A stretch of 64,000 bases of DNA from Pedobacter psychrodurus (GCF_004331735.1 NZ_SJSO01000001.1:1-64000); one strand, 5' to 3'; shown: positions 35,791-44,971, numbered from the stretch's first letter. Notes: generated from the sequence alone by a model not told the origin. Program-made: numbers and translations.

Positions 35791-35811
35791 GAAGAAATAT
35801 ATTTCAATGGA

Positions 35812-35848
35812 AAGGCCGCTTTAGCAAAAAACTAAAGCGGCCTTCGTT
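35812..35848 (+). terminator. Terminator after the S41 gene
   Basis: AAGGCCGCTTTAG at 35812-35824 pairs exactly with CTAAAGCGGCCTT at 35832-35844, followed by CGTTTT. It serves the S41 gene. Confidence 0.9.
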
Positions 35849-35853
35849 TTAAA

Positions 35854-35902
35854 AGACCTTTGAGGTTTGATAGACAAGGTGTCTATCAAACCTCAAAGGT
35901 CT
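35854..35902. repeat. Perfect 23-bp hairpin repeat
   Basis: The arms 35854-35876 and 35880-35902 are exact reverse complements with a loop of AGG. The core AGACCTTTGAGGTTTGA resembles repeats seen in other Bacteroidota genomes. It lies between convergent genes (S41 and SPFH) and can also serve as a terminator for either. Confidence 0.8.
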
Positions 35903-35909
35903 AAAATAT

Positions 35910-36848
35910 TTATTTCTTCACCGTTGGCTCAGTCTGTTTATTCAACTGCATGGCCATCATTTCTTTCATTGTTTTGTTCATACCTTCACTGCTTCCATCA
36001 AGGAAAATAACGTTTCCATCTCCGTTCTCAGCAAAATGTTTAATCGATTCAGTCCACATGGTAAATAAGATTACCGAAATATCCAGATTGGCCTGCTCCA
36101 TTTCCTGAGCGGCTTTACTCATACCATGCGCAACCTCTGCGCGGAATAAAGCGATACCCTGCCCGCGTAACTGTGCTGCTTCACGCTCGGCAGTAGCTGC
36201 AATTTTGATCGCATTACCATCCGCTTCAGCAGCTTTGGTTTTGGTAATCAATAATGCCTGTCCTTCATTCTCAGCCGCTGCTTTTAAGTTGTTTGAAGCT
36301 ACTACACGACTCATTGAACGCATAATTTCCTCATCAAAGGTAATATCATTCAATTGAAGATCCTGAAGATGGTAACCCCAGCCATCTAAAACCTGATCTA
36401 TCTGTTCCTTAACATGAAGTACAATTTCGTTACGCTGCGCCAATACATTAGCCTGCTTTTGTGTAGCCACATATGCCCTAATAGATCCTTCAATGGTTCT
36501 GATTAATGCCTGCATTAAGTTAGTAGCATCTACAAACTTAAAAGCTACATTTTTGATCGTTTCTTCATCCTGGTTCACAACAGAATACAGCAGCATTGCC
36601 TTAAAGTATACATTGGCCTGATCTTGTGTTACCGCTTGAAACGATAACTCTACAGAGCGGTTTTGTATGGAAATGCGAGAATAAATCTGCTCTATTAATG
36701 GAATTTTAAAATTTAAACCTGGCCTTAACTGGCGGCGGTACTTACCGAAAACCGTTACCACCGCAATGGTCCCCTGTTTAACGGTAACGAATGAGCTGAG
36801 TAGGATAATGAATGCTACAACGGCTACAATGTAAATGGTGTATTGCAT
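35910..36848 (-). CDS. SPFH/stomatin-like (slipin) membrane protein
   Basis: The 312-residue protein has an N-terminal membrane anchor (residues about 4-21) and an SPFH (band 7) domain: VKQGTIAVVTVFGKYRRQLRPGLNFKIPLIE near 24-54, then the alanine/glutamate-rich coiled coil near 190-245. The last part carries MDGSSEG-like sequence and a short TEPTVKK tail. Such proteins scaffold membrane microdomains and often regulate proteases. The gene is convergent with the S41 protease, which may be chance. Confidence 0.9.
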   Translation of the reverse strand: MQYTIYIVAVVAFIILLSSFVTVKQGTIAVVTVFGKYRRQLRPGLNFKIPLIEQIYSRISIQNRSVELSFQAVTQDQANVYFKAMLLYSVVNQDEETIKNVAFKFVDATNLMQALIRTIEGSIRAYVATQKQANVLAQRNEIVLHVKEQIDQVLDGWGYHLQDLQLNDITFDEEIMRSMSRVVASNNLKAAAENEGQALLITKTKAAEADGNAIKIAATAEREAAQLRGQGIALFRAEVAHGMSKAAQEMEQANLDISVILFTMWTESIKHFAENGDGNVIFLDGSSEGMNKTMKEMMAMQLNKQTEPTVKK

Positions 36849-36939
36849 AATTAGATTTTTTTATGAAGTTATAAAAAAATTCATACAAACTACATCAGCC
36901 ATTTTGTAGCTTTAAGCTTTTCTAACTAACTTATATACA

Positions 36940-37014
36940 ATGAAACCATCATGATTTTTCAAACCACGCAGTGGGATGAATAAATCTGATCGCTTCATCA
37001 CTTTTAAAAACAAA
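36940..37014 (-). pseudogene. Remnant A of an SRPBCC-like gene tail (inverted copy)
   Basis: On the minus strand this reads FVFKSDEAIRF then WFEKS and a stop. It matches the sequence at 39730-39852 in opposite direction over about 75 bases, with two substitutions, one 2-base indel and one 50-base deletion. It therefore is a decayed copy of the same sequence. It ends 10 bases before the M13 peptidase ATG. Confidence 0.6.
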
Positions 37015-37024
37015 TGATAAACAG

Positions 37025-39067
37025 ATGAAAATTAAATTATTTCTTCCGGCGGCCAGCGTATTGCTTTTTGCTGCTTGCCAGAATAAGAGCCATCAAGATG
37101 CTGATGTGGCAAATGCACGCACCCAATTTTTCGATAAAGCAGGCATGGATACTACCGTAAAACCTGGCGATAACTTTTTCCTGTATGCCAATGGAAAATG
37201 GATGAAAAACACCGAAATTCCAAAAACCGAAACAGGTTGGGGTTCTTTTTATACTTTATATAACGATAACCTGAAAAATCTGAACAGCATTCTAGAAAAC
37301 GCTTCAAAGGCTAATGCAAGCAAAGGAAGTACCGAACAAAAAGTTGGCGATTTCTATACCAGTGGAATGGATACCCTTACCATCGAAAAATTGGGCATTG
37401 AACCTATAAAACCACTCTTGAGTAAAATAGAAGGGATTAAAAACGACAAGGATTTAATCAGCTTTGTTGCCGACGGCTATAAAAATGGCGAAGGAGATTT
37501 ATTGGGCTTTGGTGTAGAACCAGATGATAAATTAAGCACTAAAAATGCTTTATCATTTTCTCAGGCAGGCCTTACCTTGCCAGATCGCAGTTATTATTTA
37601 GAACAAGACGATAAAGCAAAAAAAATCAGAACCGAGTACCTTAAATACATCACAAAAATTTTTAGCCTGACGGGCGATTCTGCGAATGCGGCTAAATATG
37701 CCGACAATATTTTAAAACTGGAAACAGCGATTGCCCAGTCGCATTCAACTCCTGTTCAACTGCGCGATCCACAGAAAAATTATAACAAAATGACGGTGGC
37801 TGATTTTCAAAAACAGACTCCAAATATTGAGTGGAAATCTGTCTTAAATAAATTAGGGGCGAGTACAGATACCGTTATTGTTAGGCAGCCAAAATATTAT
37901 CAAACCTTATCAGCCTTAGTTAAAAGCCAGCCTATCGAAATCTGGAAAGAAAAGTTAAAGTTTGATGCTTTAAACAGATCGGCCAATGCCTTTACCAAAA
38001 AATTCAGAGATGCTAAATTCGATTTTTTCTCTAAAACACTATATGGTCAACAAGCACCAACAGAAAGATGGAAAGCTATTGTAAATGCCACCGATCGTAA
38101 TTTGGGCGAGCTTTTAGGTCAATTATACGCCGAAAAGTATTTCAAGCCAGAGGCTAAAGAGCGTATGTTAACCTTGGTAAACAATTTACAAAAAGTATAT
38201 GCAGAAAGAATCCAGAAGGTAGATTGGATGACACCAGAAACCAAAAAGAAAGCTTTAGAAAAATTAAACGCATTCATCAAAAAAATCGGTTATCCTGATA
38301 AATGGAAAAAGTATGATGATGTTGAGGTTTCGAAAAATACTTATTATGCCAATCTTCAGTCGGCAAGTAAACATGCCTACAAAGAAATGATGGATAAACT
38401 GGGCAAAAATGTAGATAAAACAGAGTGGGGAATGACTCCACCAACCGTTAATGCCTATTACAATCCATCTTTCAACGAAATTGTTTTCCCAGCCGGAATT
38501 TTACAGTTTCCATTCTTTGACTTTGCTGCAGATGATGCCATTAACTATGGTGCAATAGGCGCTGTAATTGGTCATGAAATGACTCATGGCTTTGACGATC
38601 AAGGTCGCCAGTACGATGCCGTTGGCAATTTAAAAGAATGGTGGACGAAAGCCGATGCTGATAAATTTAAAGCCAAAGCGGGTAAAGTAGAAACATTTTA
38701 CAACAACTTCTCGTTATTGGATAATCAACATGTAAATGGTTCATTAACATTGGGCGAAAACCTTGCCGATATCGGAGGCTTAAACATTGCCTATGATGCC
38801 TTTAAATTAACCGAGCAAGGAAAGGGCGATAAAAAAGTTGACGGTTTTACACCAGACCAGCGTTTCTTCTTAAGTTTTGCCCAGGTTTGGAGAATTAAAG
38901 ACAGAGACGAAAGTATGCGTGTAAGATTAAAGACAGATCCACACAGTCCGGAAATGTTCCGTGTAAACGGCCCTGTTTATAATATGGAAGCATTTTACAA
39001 AGCATTCAATATCCCTACAACGGCAAAAATGTATGTTGCGCCTGCAAACAGGCTAGGTGTTTGGTAA
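37025..39067 (+). CDS. M13 family metallopeptidase (neprilysin-like), lipoprotein
   Basis: The 680-residue protein has a lipoprotein signal (LLFAAC, cysteine near residue 19) and the M13 layout: an N-terminal helical domain with NFFLYANGKWMKNTEIP, the active site VIGHEMTHGFDDQGRQYD (HExxH) with the third zinc ligand in ENLADIGGLNIAY, and the C-terminal catalytic tail ending YVAPANRLGVW. Such enzymes cleave peptides in the periplasm or outside the cell. It stands alone, with a terminator at 39093 and inverted remnants of a foreign sequence on each side. Confidence 0.92.
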   Translation: MKIKLFLPAASVLLFAACQNKSHQDADVANARTQFFDKAGMDTTVKPGDNFFLYANGKWMKNTEIPKTETGWGSFYTLYNDNLKNLNSILENASKANASKGSTEQKVGDFYTSGMDTLTIEKLGIEPIKPLLSKIEGIKNDKDLISFVADGYKNGEGDLLGFGVEPDDKLSTKNALSFSQAGLTLPDRSYYLEQDDKAKKIRTEYLKYITKIFSLTGDSANAAKYADNILKLETAIAQSHSTPVQLRDPQKNYNKMTVADFQKQTPNIEWKSVLNKLGASTDTVIVRQPKYYQTLSALVKSQPIEIWKEKLKFDALNRSANAFTKKFRDAKFDFFSKTLYGQQAPTERWKAIVNATDRNLGELLGQLYAEKYFKPEAKERMLTLVNNLQKVYAERIQKVDWMTPETKKKALEKLNAFIKKIGYPDKWKKYDDVEVSKNTYYANLQSASKHAYKEMMDKLGKNVDKTEWGMTPPTVNAYYNPSFNEIVFPAGILQFPFFDFAADDAINYGAIGAVIGHEMTHGFDDQGRQYDAVGNLKEWWTKADADKFKAKAGKVETFYNNFSLLDNQHVNGSLTLGENLADIGGLNIAYDAFKLTEQGKGDKKVDGFTPDQRFFLSFAQVWRIKDRDESMRVRLKTDPHSPEMFRVNGPVYNMEAFYKAFNIPTTAKMYVAPANRLGVW

Positions 39068-39092
39068 GTTATCCTTTTATCTATTAAAAGAT

Positions 39093-39124
39093 GCCCATTT
39101 CAGCTAATGAGATGGGCTTTTTTG
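39093..39124 (+). terminator. Terminator after the M13 gene
   Basis: GCCCAT at 39093-39098 pairs with ATGGGC at 39112-39117 and is followed by TTTTTTG. Confidence 0.8.
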
Positions 39125-39180
39125 TTTCCTTAAAACAAAAAGGATGATATTTTGTATTTATCTTATTAAATAATAACCAT

Positions 39181-39366
39181 ATGAATGTAAAACGCACTTT
39201 TGGAACAATATTAACCGTACTTGGAATAATTGGATTGATCTACGCTGGCTATGGCTTTGTAAGCCACAGCGAAAATACAAGGGGATTAATGGTTTATGGC
39301 ATTATCGGACTTATATTCTTTGTATCGGGAATTGGCTTGGTAAAGAACACAAAGGACGAAAGCTAA
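39181..39366 (+). CDS. Small two-helix membrane protein
   Basis: A 61-residue protein with two membrane helices (about residues 6-26 and 36-54) and a polar loop SHSENTRG. It begins MNVKRTFGTILTVLGI. Proteins of this form are common in Bacteroidota and of unknown function. No promoter was recognised; the terminator at 39093 separates it from the M13 gene. Confidence 0.6.
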   Translation: MNVKRTFGTILTVLGIIGLIYAGYGFVSHSENTRGLMVYGIIGLIFFVSGIGLVKNTKDES

Positions 39367-39480
39367 ACTAGGCTTTTCTCCTAAGTTTAGATAGCAAAAA
39401 GTACAAAGCAGCTGCGAGGTTAGCCCAAAAATAGATCCCAGATTTAAATCAGCAGCCTTTGTAGCCTGTTGCAATTGTAC

Positions 39481-39663
39481 TTATTGCTTCTTTTTATGTT
39501 TGATGATCTGGTACTGGCTAAAAGCAACTAAACAACCTGCCAAGATAATAATTCCAGCAGACAATAAGTTCTTAGGGTTTTGGTTGATGTAGTATGCTGC
39601 TGCCAGCACTAAAATTGCGGCCGCTATACCTATGATATAATGAAGTATTAATTCTTTTTTCAT
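39481..39663 (-). CDS. Small membrane protein
   Basis: A 60-residue protein with two hydrophobic stretches (residues about 9-26 and 34-51), the loop YYINQNPKNLL and the basic end KHKKKQ. No family was recognised. It is convergent with the neighbouring small membrane gene. Confidence 0.5.
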   Translation of the reverse strand: MKKELILHYIIGIAAAILVLAAAYYINQNPKNLLSAGIIILAGCLVAFSQYQIIKHKKKQ

Positions 39664-39717
39664 CCGTATATAATTATTAATTTATTGCTCATTGTTTTCA
39701 ATGGCATTAATGAGCTC

Positions 39718-39852
39718 GCAAAAGCCCGGTTTGTTTTTAAAGGTGATGAAGCGACCAGATTTTTAACCCATGTAGATGTTTTTAACGGCGTTCAAGAAGG
39801 CTTGAGCCGTTTATTCATCCCACTGTGGTTTGAAAAATCATGATGGTTTCAT
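39718..39852 (+). pseudogene. Remnant B of an SRPBCC-like gene tail (inverted copy)
   Basis: The plus-strand frame reads ARFVFKGDEATRFLTHVD, then FNGVQEGLSRLFIPLWFEKS and a stop at 39841-39843; there is no start codon or fold-complete N-terminus. The strand pattern and TRFLTHVD...RLFIPLW resemble the last strand and helix of SRPBCC proteins. Together with the inverted copy at 36940-37014 it frames the M13 gene and the two small membrane genes. The family assignment is tentative. Confidence 0.45.
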
Positions 39853-39896
39853 ACGACAAATATTCTGAAATAAATTGAGATTGACGTCGCAGAAGA

Positions 39897-40994
39897 TTAA
39901 TCTTTTAAACTGATTCTGTTATCACCGAATTTCAGCTGATGGCCAATGAAATCAATATCTGTCAATTCTTTAATTCTTTTAAAGGCACCATGATTATCAT
40001 CTAAGGTTAAACGGTTAATCTTATCCTGTTTAATGGATACAACATCGGCATATAGAAAATCGCCTTTCGAATTTATTTTTAGCTGAAGCAATGGAGCAAT
40101 GCCGTTATTGCCTTTTAAGCTAAACATGCCATAGGTACAAAAATTACCCAAACTATAGGCGATGAATTTGTTCTTGTAAACTTCAACTGCACGGGTTACA
40201 TGTGGTCCATGCCCCAATACCACATCGGCACCGGCATCAATAACAGCATGTGCAAATGCATAAACGTTGCCTCTGTTCTCTTTATAAAAGATCTCGTTTT
40301 TACGGGGAATGTGCTCAAACCTTGCGCCTTCACCACCACCGTGAAAAGAAACAATCACAATATCGGCCATCAATTTTAGGCGGGCAACTAAAGCCTTGGC
40401 ACTGTCGATTTTATTAATCGATACCGTATTCTCGTTTGGTGCAAAGGCACAGAACGCGTACTTTACACTATCCTTTTCAAAAACTTCAAAAGGTTTGTTT
40501 ACCTGTCCTGCATAATGGATCTGCAAAGAATCTAAAATCCGCGCGGTATTCTTTCTTCCCTTGGCATCAAAATCGCCAACATGGTTGTTGGCGATACTCA
40601 ATACATTAAATCCTGCACCCTTGTATATCCCGGCATAGCGCTCTGGCATTCTAAAAGCATAACAGTTATTCGGGTTAATGCCATTGCATTTGTTCGAATT
40701 GCCCGAGTTAAGGAAACAACCTTCCAGGTTACCAAAAACAATATCTCCTTTTAGTAAACGATCAACCGCTTGAAAGCTATTTACAGCATCATCGGGAGGG
40801 AGGTTTGTTTTGGATGGAAAAGCAGAGCCGAGCATAATATCGCCTACAGCAGTAATGGATATTGTATCCTTTATTTTTCTGATTACCGTATCTTGTTTGG
40901 CTACAGGCGTAGTAATCTGCGCATTATTACTGGTGCAGCTAATTAAAACAATTAGGATAATAGGTAAGATTAAAGTTGTATTAATAAGCTTCAT
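39897..40994 (-). CDS. CapA family (PGA_cap metallophosphatase-like) lipoprotein
   Basis: The 365-residue protein has a lipoprotein signal (VLISC, cysteine near residue 20). The core is a calcineurin-like domain of the PGA_cap type: AVGDIMLGSAFP near 49-60, GNLEG near 91, SIANNHVGDFDAKG near 135-148, SFHGGGEG near 213 and VLGHGPHVTRAVEVY near 255-269. CapA in bacilli helps to anchor or export poly-gamma-glutamate, but in Bacteroidota the role is unclear. It stands next to an NlpC/P60 hydrolase and a repeat element. Confidence 0.9.
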   Translation of the reverse strand: MKLINTTLILPIILIVLISCTSNNAQITTPVAKQDTVIRKIKDTISITAVGDIMLGSAFPSKTNLPPDDAVNSFQAVDRLLKGDIVFGNLEGCFLNSGNSNKCNGINPNNCYAFRMPERYAGIYKGAGFNVLSIANNHVGDFDAKGRKNTARILDSLQIHYAGQVNKPFEVFEKDSVKYAFCAFAPNENTVSINKIDSAKALVARLKLMADIVIVSFHGGGEGARFEHIPRKNEIFYKENRGNVYAFAHAVIDAGADVVLGHGPHVTRAVEVYKNKFIAYSLGNFCTYGMFSLKGNNGIAPLLQLKINSKGDFLYADVVSIKQDKINRLTLDDNHGAFKRIKELTDIDFIGHQLKFGDNRISLKD

Positions 40995-41038
40995 TCGATG
41001 TTCTGCAGGTTGTTTGGCTTCTTCTTAACAGCTATAAA

Positions 41039-41076
41039 GATCCTGATCCCGAAGTTTCGGGACAGGATGACGATCG
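41039..41076. repeat. Dispersed hairpin element, GATCCTGA/CGATCGC type
   Basis: The sequence TCCTGATCCCGAA and TTCGGGACAGGA form an imperfect hairpin and end in TGACGATCGC, as the element at 474-518 does. The core differs. Confidence 0.55.
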
Positions 41077-41103
41077 CTTGAGAGAAAAGCTAGTTCAATA
41101 AAA

Positions 41104-41131
41104 AATCCTCCAAAATTTCTTCAGGAGGATT
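41104..41131 (-). terminator. Terminator of the NlpC/P60 gene
   Basis: AATCCTCC at 41104-41111 pairs with GGAGGATT at 41124-41131; on the minus strand the stem is followed by TTTTTATTG. Confidence 0.8.
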
Positions 41132-41170
41132 GTATATGTTTTTTCTGTTAACTGAAAAATGTTAACTTAT

Positions 41171-41728
41171 TTATTCTACTGTAAATTCTTTCTTAAACGA
41201 TTCTAAAACGCGACCGCCCTTGTAAAAATAACGGCTGTAATAAGGTTCGTTAAGGTTGCTGATGACTACACCACGAGAGCTAGATGCATGTGCAAATCTA
41301 TTATCGCCCAGGTAAATACCAACATGTGAAATACTTCTGCTTTTAATCTTGAAGAAAACCAAATCGCCTTCTTTTAAGTCTTCTTTAGATAGTGGATCTA
41401 CCATGCTAAAAATATCGCGCGAATTTCTTCTGATGGTAGTGTTGAAAACTTTATCGTAAATCGCTTTAGTGAAAGCCGAACAATCGATACCTCTTTTGGT
41501 GTTTCCACCATAACTATAAGGAGTTCCGATCCATTCGTAAATAAACTTGTACAGTTTTAAATTCGAAGTTGCATCTACCGCAACACCCATAACCTGCGAA
41601 AAATATTGGGATGCAAGGTTGTCGGGATCATTTAATTCTTTACCAGATTCTTTTGTTTTTGTTTGCGCAAATGCGGCAGAGAGCGTGCAAATAGCTATTA
41701 GAGTAGAAAACAAAAATTTTTTAATCAT
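41171..41728 (-). CDS. C40 family peptidase (NlpC/P60), secreted
   Basis: The 185-residue protein has a signal peptide cut after FAQ (about residue 21). The NlpC/P60 core carries the catalytic cysteine in GIDCSAFTKAIY (near residues 81-92) and the histidine in SISHVGIYLGDNRFAHASSS (near 135-154). Such enzymes cut peptidoglycan stem peptides. A strong terminator follows; it forms a single-gene unit. Activity on its cell wall is a family inference. Confidence 0.9.
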   Translation of the reverse strand: MIKKFLFSTLIAICTLSAAFAQTKTKESGKELNDPDNLASQYFSQVMGVAVDATSNLKLYKFIYEWIGTPYSYGGNTKRGIDCSAFTKAIYDKVFNTTIRRNSRDIFSMVDPLSKEDLKEGDLVFFKIKSRSISHVGIYLGDNRFAHASSSRGVVISNLNEPYYSRYFYKGGRVLESFKKEFTVE

Positions 41729-42223
41729 GTTATACAGTTATGTTTGGGTATTCACTTACACATTAACGTACACCACATGGGCTTATTGTTGGTTACCAAA
41801 AGTATTAATTATACAAATGTTATCCAAATGTTAGACGTTAAAAAACGAAAGTTATTAACATTTTTATTTTTTAGTCATCATTTTTGTTTATAAACTTCTC
41901 CTGAAATTGATCTTTTTTTTAAAAAATAATCTACTTCAATATTCTAAACAGGAATAAATCGATTTTATTTTAAATTATGAGAATAAGCGCATATACAGAA
42001 TTAAATTTCAGAATAAATTGATTCCATATTATGATAAAGGGTGTTGATTTAATTATAAGAAATCACTGTTAAATCTATATCGACACCCAGAGTTTATATT
42101 TAATTGTAAAACAACTGTTAAATCTGATTATAACCCTAATACTATGATGTTTTTACACTAAAAAGTGCCAAAAATTACAATAAAAAAATTAGATTTGCTG
42201 TCGCAAAAAACAAATATCCTAAA
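41729..42223. other. Long AT-rich spacer upstream of pdhA
   Basis: This 495-base spacer contains no convincing gene. It has the -7 element of pdhA at 42190-42197 and a 12-base direct repeat ACTGTTAAATCT at 42065-42076 and 42114-42125, 49 bases apart. The rest is AT-rich and without clear structure. Confidence 0.55.
42190..42197 (+). promoter_or_regulatory. -7 element of pdhA
   Basis: TAGATTTG matches TAnnTTTG and lies 26 bases before the ATG at 42224. No -33 TTTG is found at the usual distance. Confidence 0.5.
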
Positions 42224-43219
42224 ATGAGTGCAGTAGAAATAAATAAAGATACCTGGTTAAAGTGGTTTGAGTCGATGTTGCTGATGCGCAAATTCGAAGA
42301 AAAAACTGGCCAGTTATACGGACAACAAAAAATACGTGGCTTTTGTCATTTATACATTGGACAAGAAGCTGTAGTTGCAGGTGCAATATCTGCTATGCAA
42401 AAAGGTGATTCAATGATTACAACCTACCGTGATCATGCTCATGCCTTAGCTTTAGGAGTTAGTGCTGATAGTATTATGGCAGAAATGTATGGTAAAGCTA
42501 CAGGTTGCTCTAAAGGTAAAGGTGGTTCAATGCACATGTTCAGTAAAGAGCATAACTTCTACGGTGGTCATGCAATTGTTGGCGGTCAGATTCCATTAGG
42601 TGCTGGCGTTGCTTTTGCAGAAAAATACAAAGGAACTGATAATGTTAACATTTGTTATATGGGCGATGGTGCTGTGCGCCAGGGTGCATTAAACGAAACG
42701 TTTAACATGGCCATGCTCTGGAAATTGCCTGTTATTTTTGTTTGCGAAAACAATGGTTATGCAATGGGTACCTCAGTACAACGTACAACCAACATGACCG
42801 ATATTTATAAAATAGGTTTAGGTTTTGATATGCCATGTGCGCCAGTTGATGGTATGGATCCGGTTGCTGTTCACAATGCAATGGACGAAGCAATCCAACG
42901 CGCACGTAAGGGTGAAGGACCTACTTTCTTAGAAATGAGAACTTACCGTTACCGTGGTCACTCAATGTCAGATCCGGCAAAATACCGTACCAAAGAAGAA
43001 TTAGAAGATTATAAAGCAAAAGATCCGGTTGAGCACGCAAGAGAAACTATCCTTAAAGAAAAGTATGCAGATCAAGCCTGGATTGAAGAAGTAGAAGCTA
43101 AAATAAAAGCAATTGTAGATCAAGCAGTAAAATTTGCTGAAGAATCTCCTTGGCCTGATGCATCTGAATTATACAAAGATGTATATATGCAACAGGACTA
43201 CCCTTACGTAATGGACTAA
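42224..43219 (+). CDS. pdhA: Pyruvate dehydrogenase E1 component, alpha subunit
   Basis: The 331-residue protein is the alpha chain of the two-chain E1 enzyme. The thiamine diphosphate motif GDGAVRQGALNETFNMAMLWKLPVIFVCENN lies near residues 146-176 (the GDG and NN ends), and the segment RYRGHSMSDPAKYRTKEE near 243-260 is the phosphorylation-loop region of the family. The E2 gene follows after 30 bases; a beta chain is not present between them and must be elsewhere. Confidence 0.95.
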   Translation: MSAVEINKDTWLKWFESMLLMRKFEEKTGQLYGQQKIRGFCHLYIGQEAVVAGAISAMQKGDSMITTYRDHAHALALGVSADSIMAEMYGKATGCSKGKGGSMHMFSKEHNFYGGHAIVGGQIPLGAGVAFAEKYKGTDNVNICYMGDGAVRQGALNETFNMAMLWKLPVIFVCENNGYAMGTSVQRTTNMTDIYKIGLGFDMPCAPVDGMDPVAVHNAMDEAIQRARKGEGPTFLEMRTYRYRGHSMSDPAKYRTKEELEDYKAKDPVEHARETILKEKYADQAWIEEVEAKIKAIVDQAVKFAEESPWPDASELYKDVYMQQDYPYVMD

Positions 43220-43249
43220 TATTAATAAGATTTCAATTAATTAGATATA

Positions 43250-44926
43250 ATGGCTGATGTAATTAAAATGCCCAAAATGAGCGACACCATGACCGAAGGG
43301 GTTTTGGCGAAGTGGCATAAAAAAGTGGGCGATAAAGTGAAAAGCGGCGATGTTTTAGCAGAAGTAGAAACTGATAAAGCAACAATGGACATGGAATCTT
43401 ATTGGGATGGTACGATTTTATACATAGGTGTAGAAGAAGGATCAGCTGTTCCTGTTGATGCGATCATGGCCGTTATTGGTAAAGAAGGCGAAGATTATAA
43501 GGCAGCATTAGAGGCTGAAAAAGGCGCAGAAGCCCCAAAAGCAGAAAGCACCGAAGCCCCAAAAGCTGAAGAGAAAAAAGAAGAAGCTGCACCTGCTCAA
43601 GGCGGTGGCTTAAGCGAAGAAGAATTAGCAGCAAAAGGTGTTACGGTTATCCGCATGCCTTTGTTAAGCGATACCATGACTGAAGGCGTGATTGCCGAAT
43701 GGCATAAAAAAGTTGGCGACAAAGTAAAAGATGATGATGTTCTTGCTGATGTAGAAACCGATAAGGCAACTATGGAAGTAATGGGCTACGCAACCGGAAC
43801 GTTATTACACATTGGTGTAGAGAAAGGTGCTGCCGCTAAAGTAAATGGAATTATCGCAATCGTTGGTCCTGAAGGAACTGATGTGAGCGGGATTTTAGCT
43901 GGAGGAGCTCAAAGTGCAAAGGCTAAAGACCAAAGCGAAGAGAAAGCAGAGGCCCCTAAAGAAGAAAAACAAGCTACAAGCACTGATACGAGTGCATCTG
44001 CTCCAGTTGCAGAAAGCTCATCAGATAGCCGTGTTAAAGCATCTCCTTTGGCTAAGAAAATTGCTAAAGATAAAGGGATCGATTTAGCACAGGTTGCAGG
44101 TAGTGCAGAAGGTGGTCGTATCATTAAAAAAGATATCGAAAACTTTAAACCAACAGCAGCGCCAGCAAAATCAGAATCTGCATCAGCTCCAGCTGGAGAG
44201 AAAGCTGCTGCACCAGCGCCAGTTATCCCTCAATATGTTGGCGAAGTTAAATTTACAGAAGCTCCGGTTTCGCAGATGCGTAAAGTAATTGCAAAACGTT
44301 TAGCAGAAAGTTTATTTACTGCTCCACACTTCTACTTAACCATCAGCATTGATATGGACAATGCAATGGCTGCCCGTACGGCAATCAACGCTGTTGCTCC
44401 GGTTAAGGTTTCTTTCAACGATATTGTAATTAAAGCGGTTGCTGTTGCATTGAAAAAACACCCAGCTGTTAACTCATCATGGGGTGGCGATAAAATCAGA
44501 TTTAACGAACACACTAACATTGGTGTAGCCATGGCTGTTGAAGATGGTTTATTGGTACCGGTAGTGCGTTTCGCTGATGGCAAATCTTTATCACACATCT
44601 CCGCAGAAGTAAAAGATTTTGGTGGTAAAGCAAAAGCTAAAAAATTACAACCGGCAGATTGGGAAGGTTCTACTTTCACCGTATCTAACTTAGGTATGTT
44701 TGGTATTGATGAGTTTACTTCAATTATCAACTCTCCTGATGGTGCAATTTTATCAGTAGGTGCTATACAACAGGTTCCCGTTGTTAAAAACGGCGCTGTT
44801 GTTCCTGGTAACGTAATGAAATTGACTTTAGGTTGCGATCACCGTGTGGTTGATGGTGCAACCGGAGCACAATTCTTACAAACATTAAAAGGTTTATTAG
44901 AAGAGCCGATCAGGTTATTAGCTTAA
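43250..44926 (+). CDS. pdhC: Dihydrolipoamide acetyltransferase (pyruvate dehydrogenase E2)
   Basis: The 558-residue enzyme has two N-terminal lipoyl domains, with the lipoylated lysines in ETDKATMDM (near residue 44) and ETDKATMEV (near 170), separated by alanine- and glutamate-rich linkers. A peripheral-subunit binding domain (RVKASPLAKKIAKDKG) lies near 262-277 and the catalytic domain has the active-site HRVVDG near 529-534. This is the full family layout. It ends the pdhA-pdhC transcript at a terminator. Confidence 0.95.
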   Translation: MADVIKMPKMSDTMTEGVLAKWHKKVGDKVKSGDVLAEVETDKATMDMESYWDGTILYIGVEEGSAVPVDAIMAVIGKEGEDYKAALEAEKGAEAPKAESTEAPKAEEKKEEAAPAQGGGLSEEELAAKGVTVIRMPLLSDTMTEGVIAEWHKKVGDKVKDDDVLADVETDKATMEVMGYATGTLLHIGVEKGAAAKVNGIIAIVGPEGTDVSGILAGGAQSAKAKDQSEEKAEAPKEEKQATSTDTSASAPVAESSSDSRVKASPLAKKIAKDKGIDLAQVAGSAEGGRIIKKDIENFKPTAAPAKSESASAPAGEKAAAPAPVIPQYVGEVKFTEAPVSQMRKVIAKRLAESLFTAPHFYLTISIDMDNAMAARTAINAVAPVKVSFNDIVIKAVAVALKKHPAVNSSWGGDKIRFNEHTNIGVAMAVEDGLLVPVVRFADGKSLSHISAEVKDFGGKAKAKKLQPADWEGSTFTVSNLGMFGIDEFTSIINSPDGAILSVGAIQQVPVVKNGAVVPGNVMKLTLGCDHRVVDGATGAQFLQTLKGLLEEPIRLLA

Positions 44927-44971
44927 TCAGTTAACAATTCGCAATTTTCAGTTTAATACTGATTATATATT

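Noticed and set aside
39664..39860. A possible complete SRPBCC gene
   Set aside because: No start codon with a plausible N-terminus exists in the available space and the same sequence is present in a damaged inverted copy; it is reported as a remnant.
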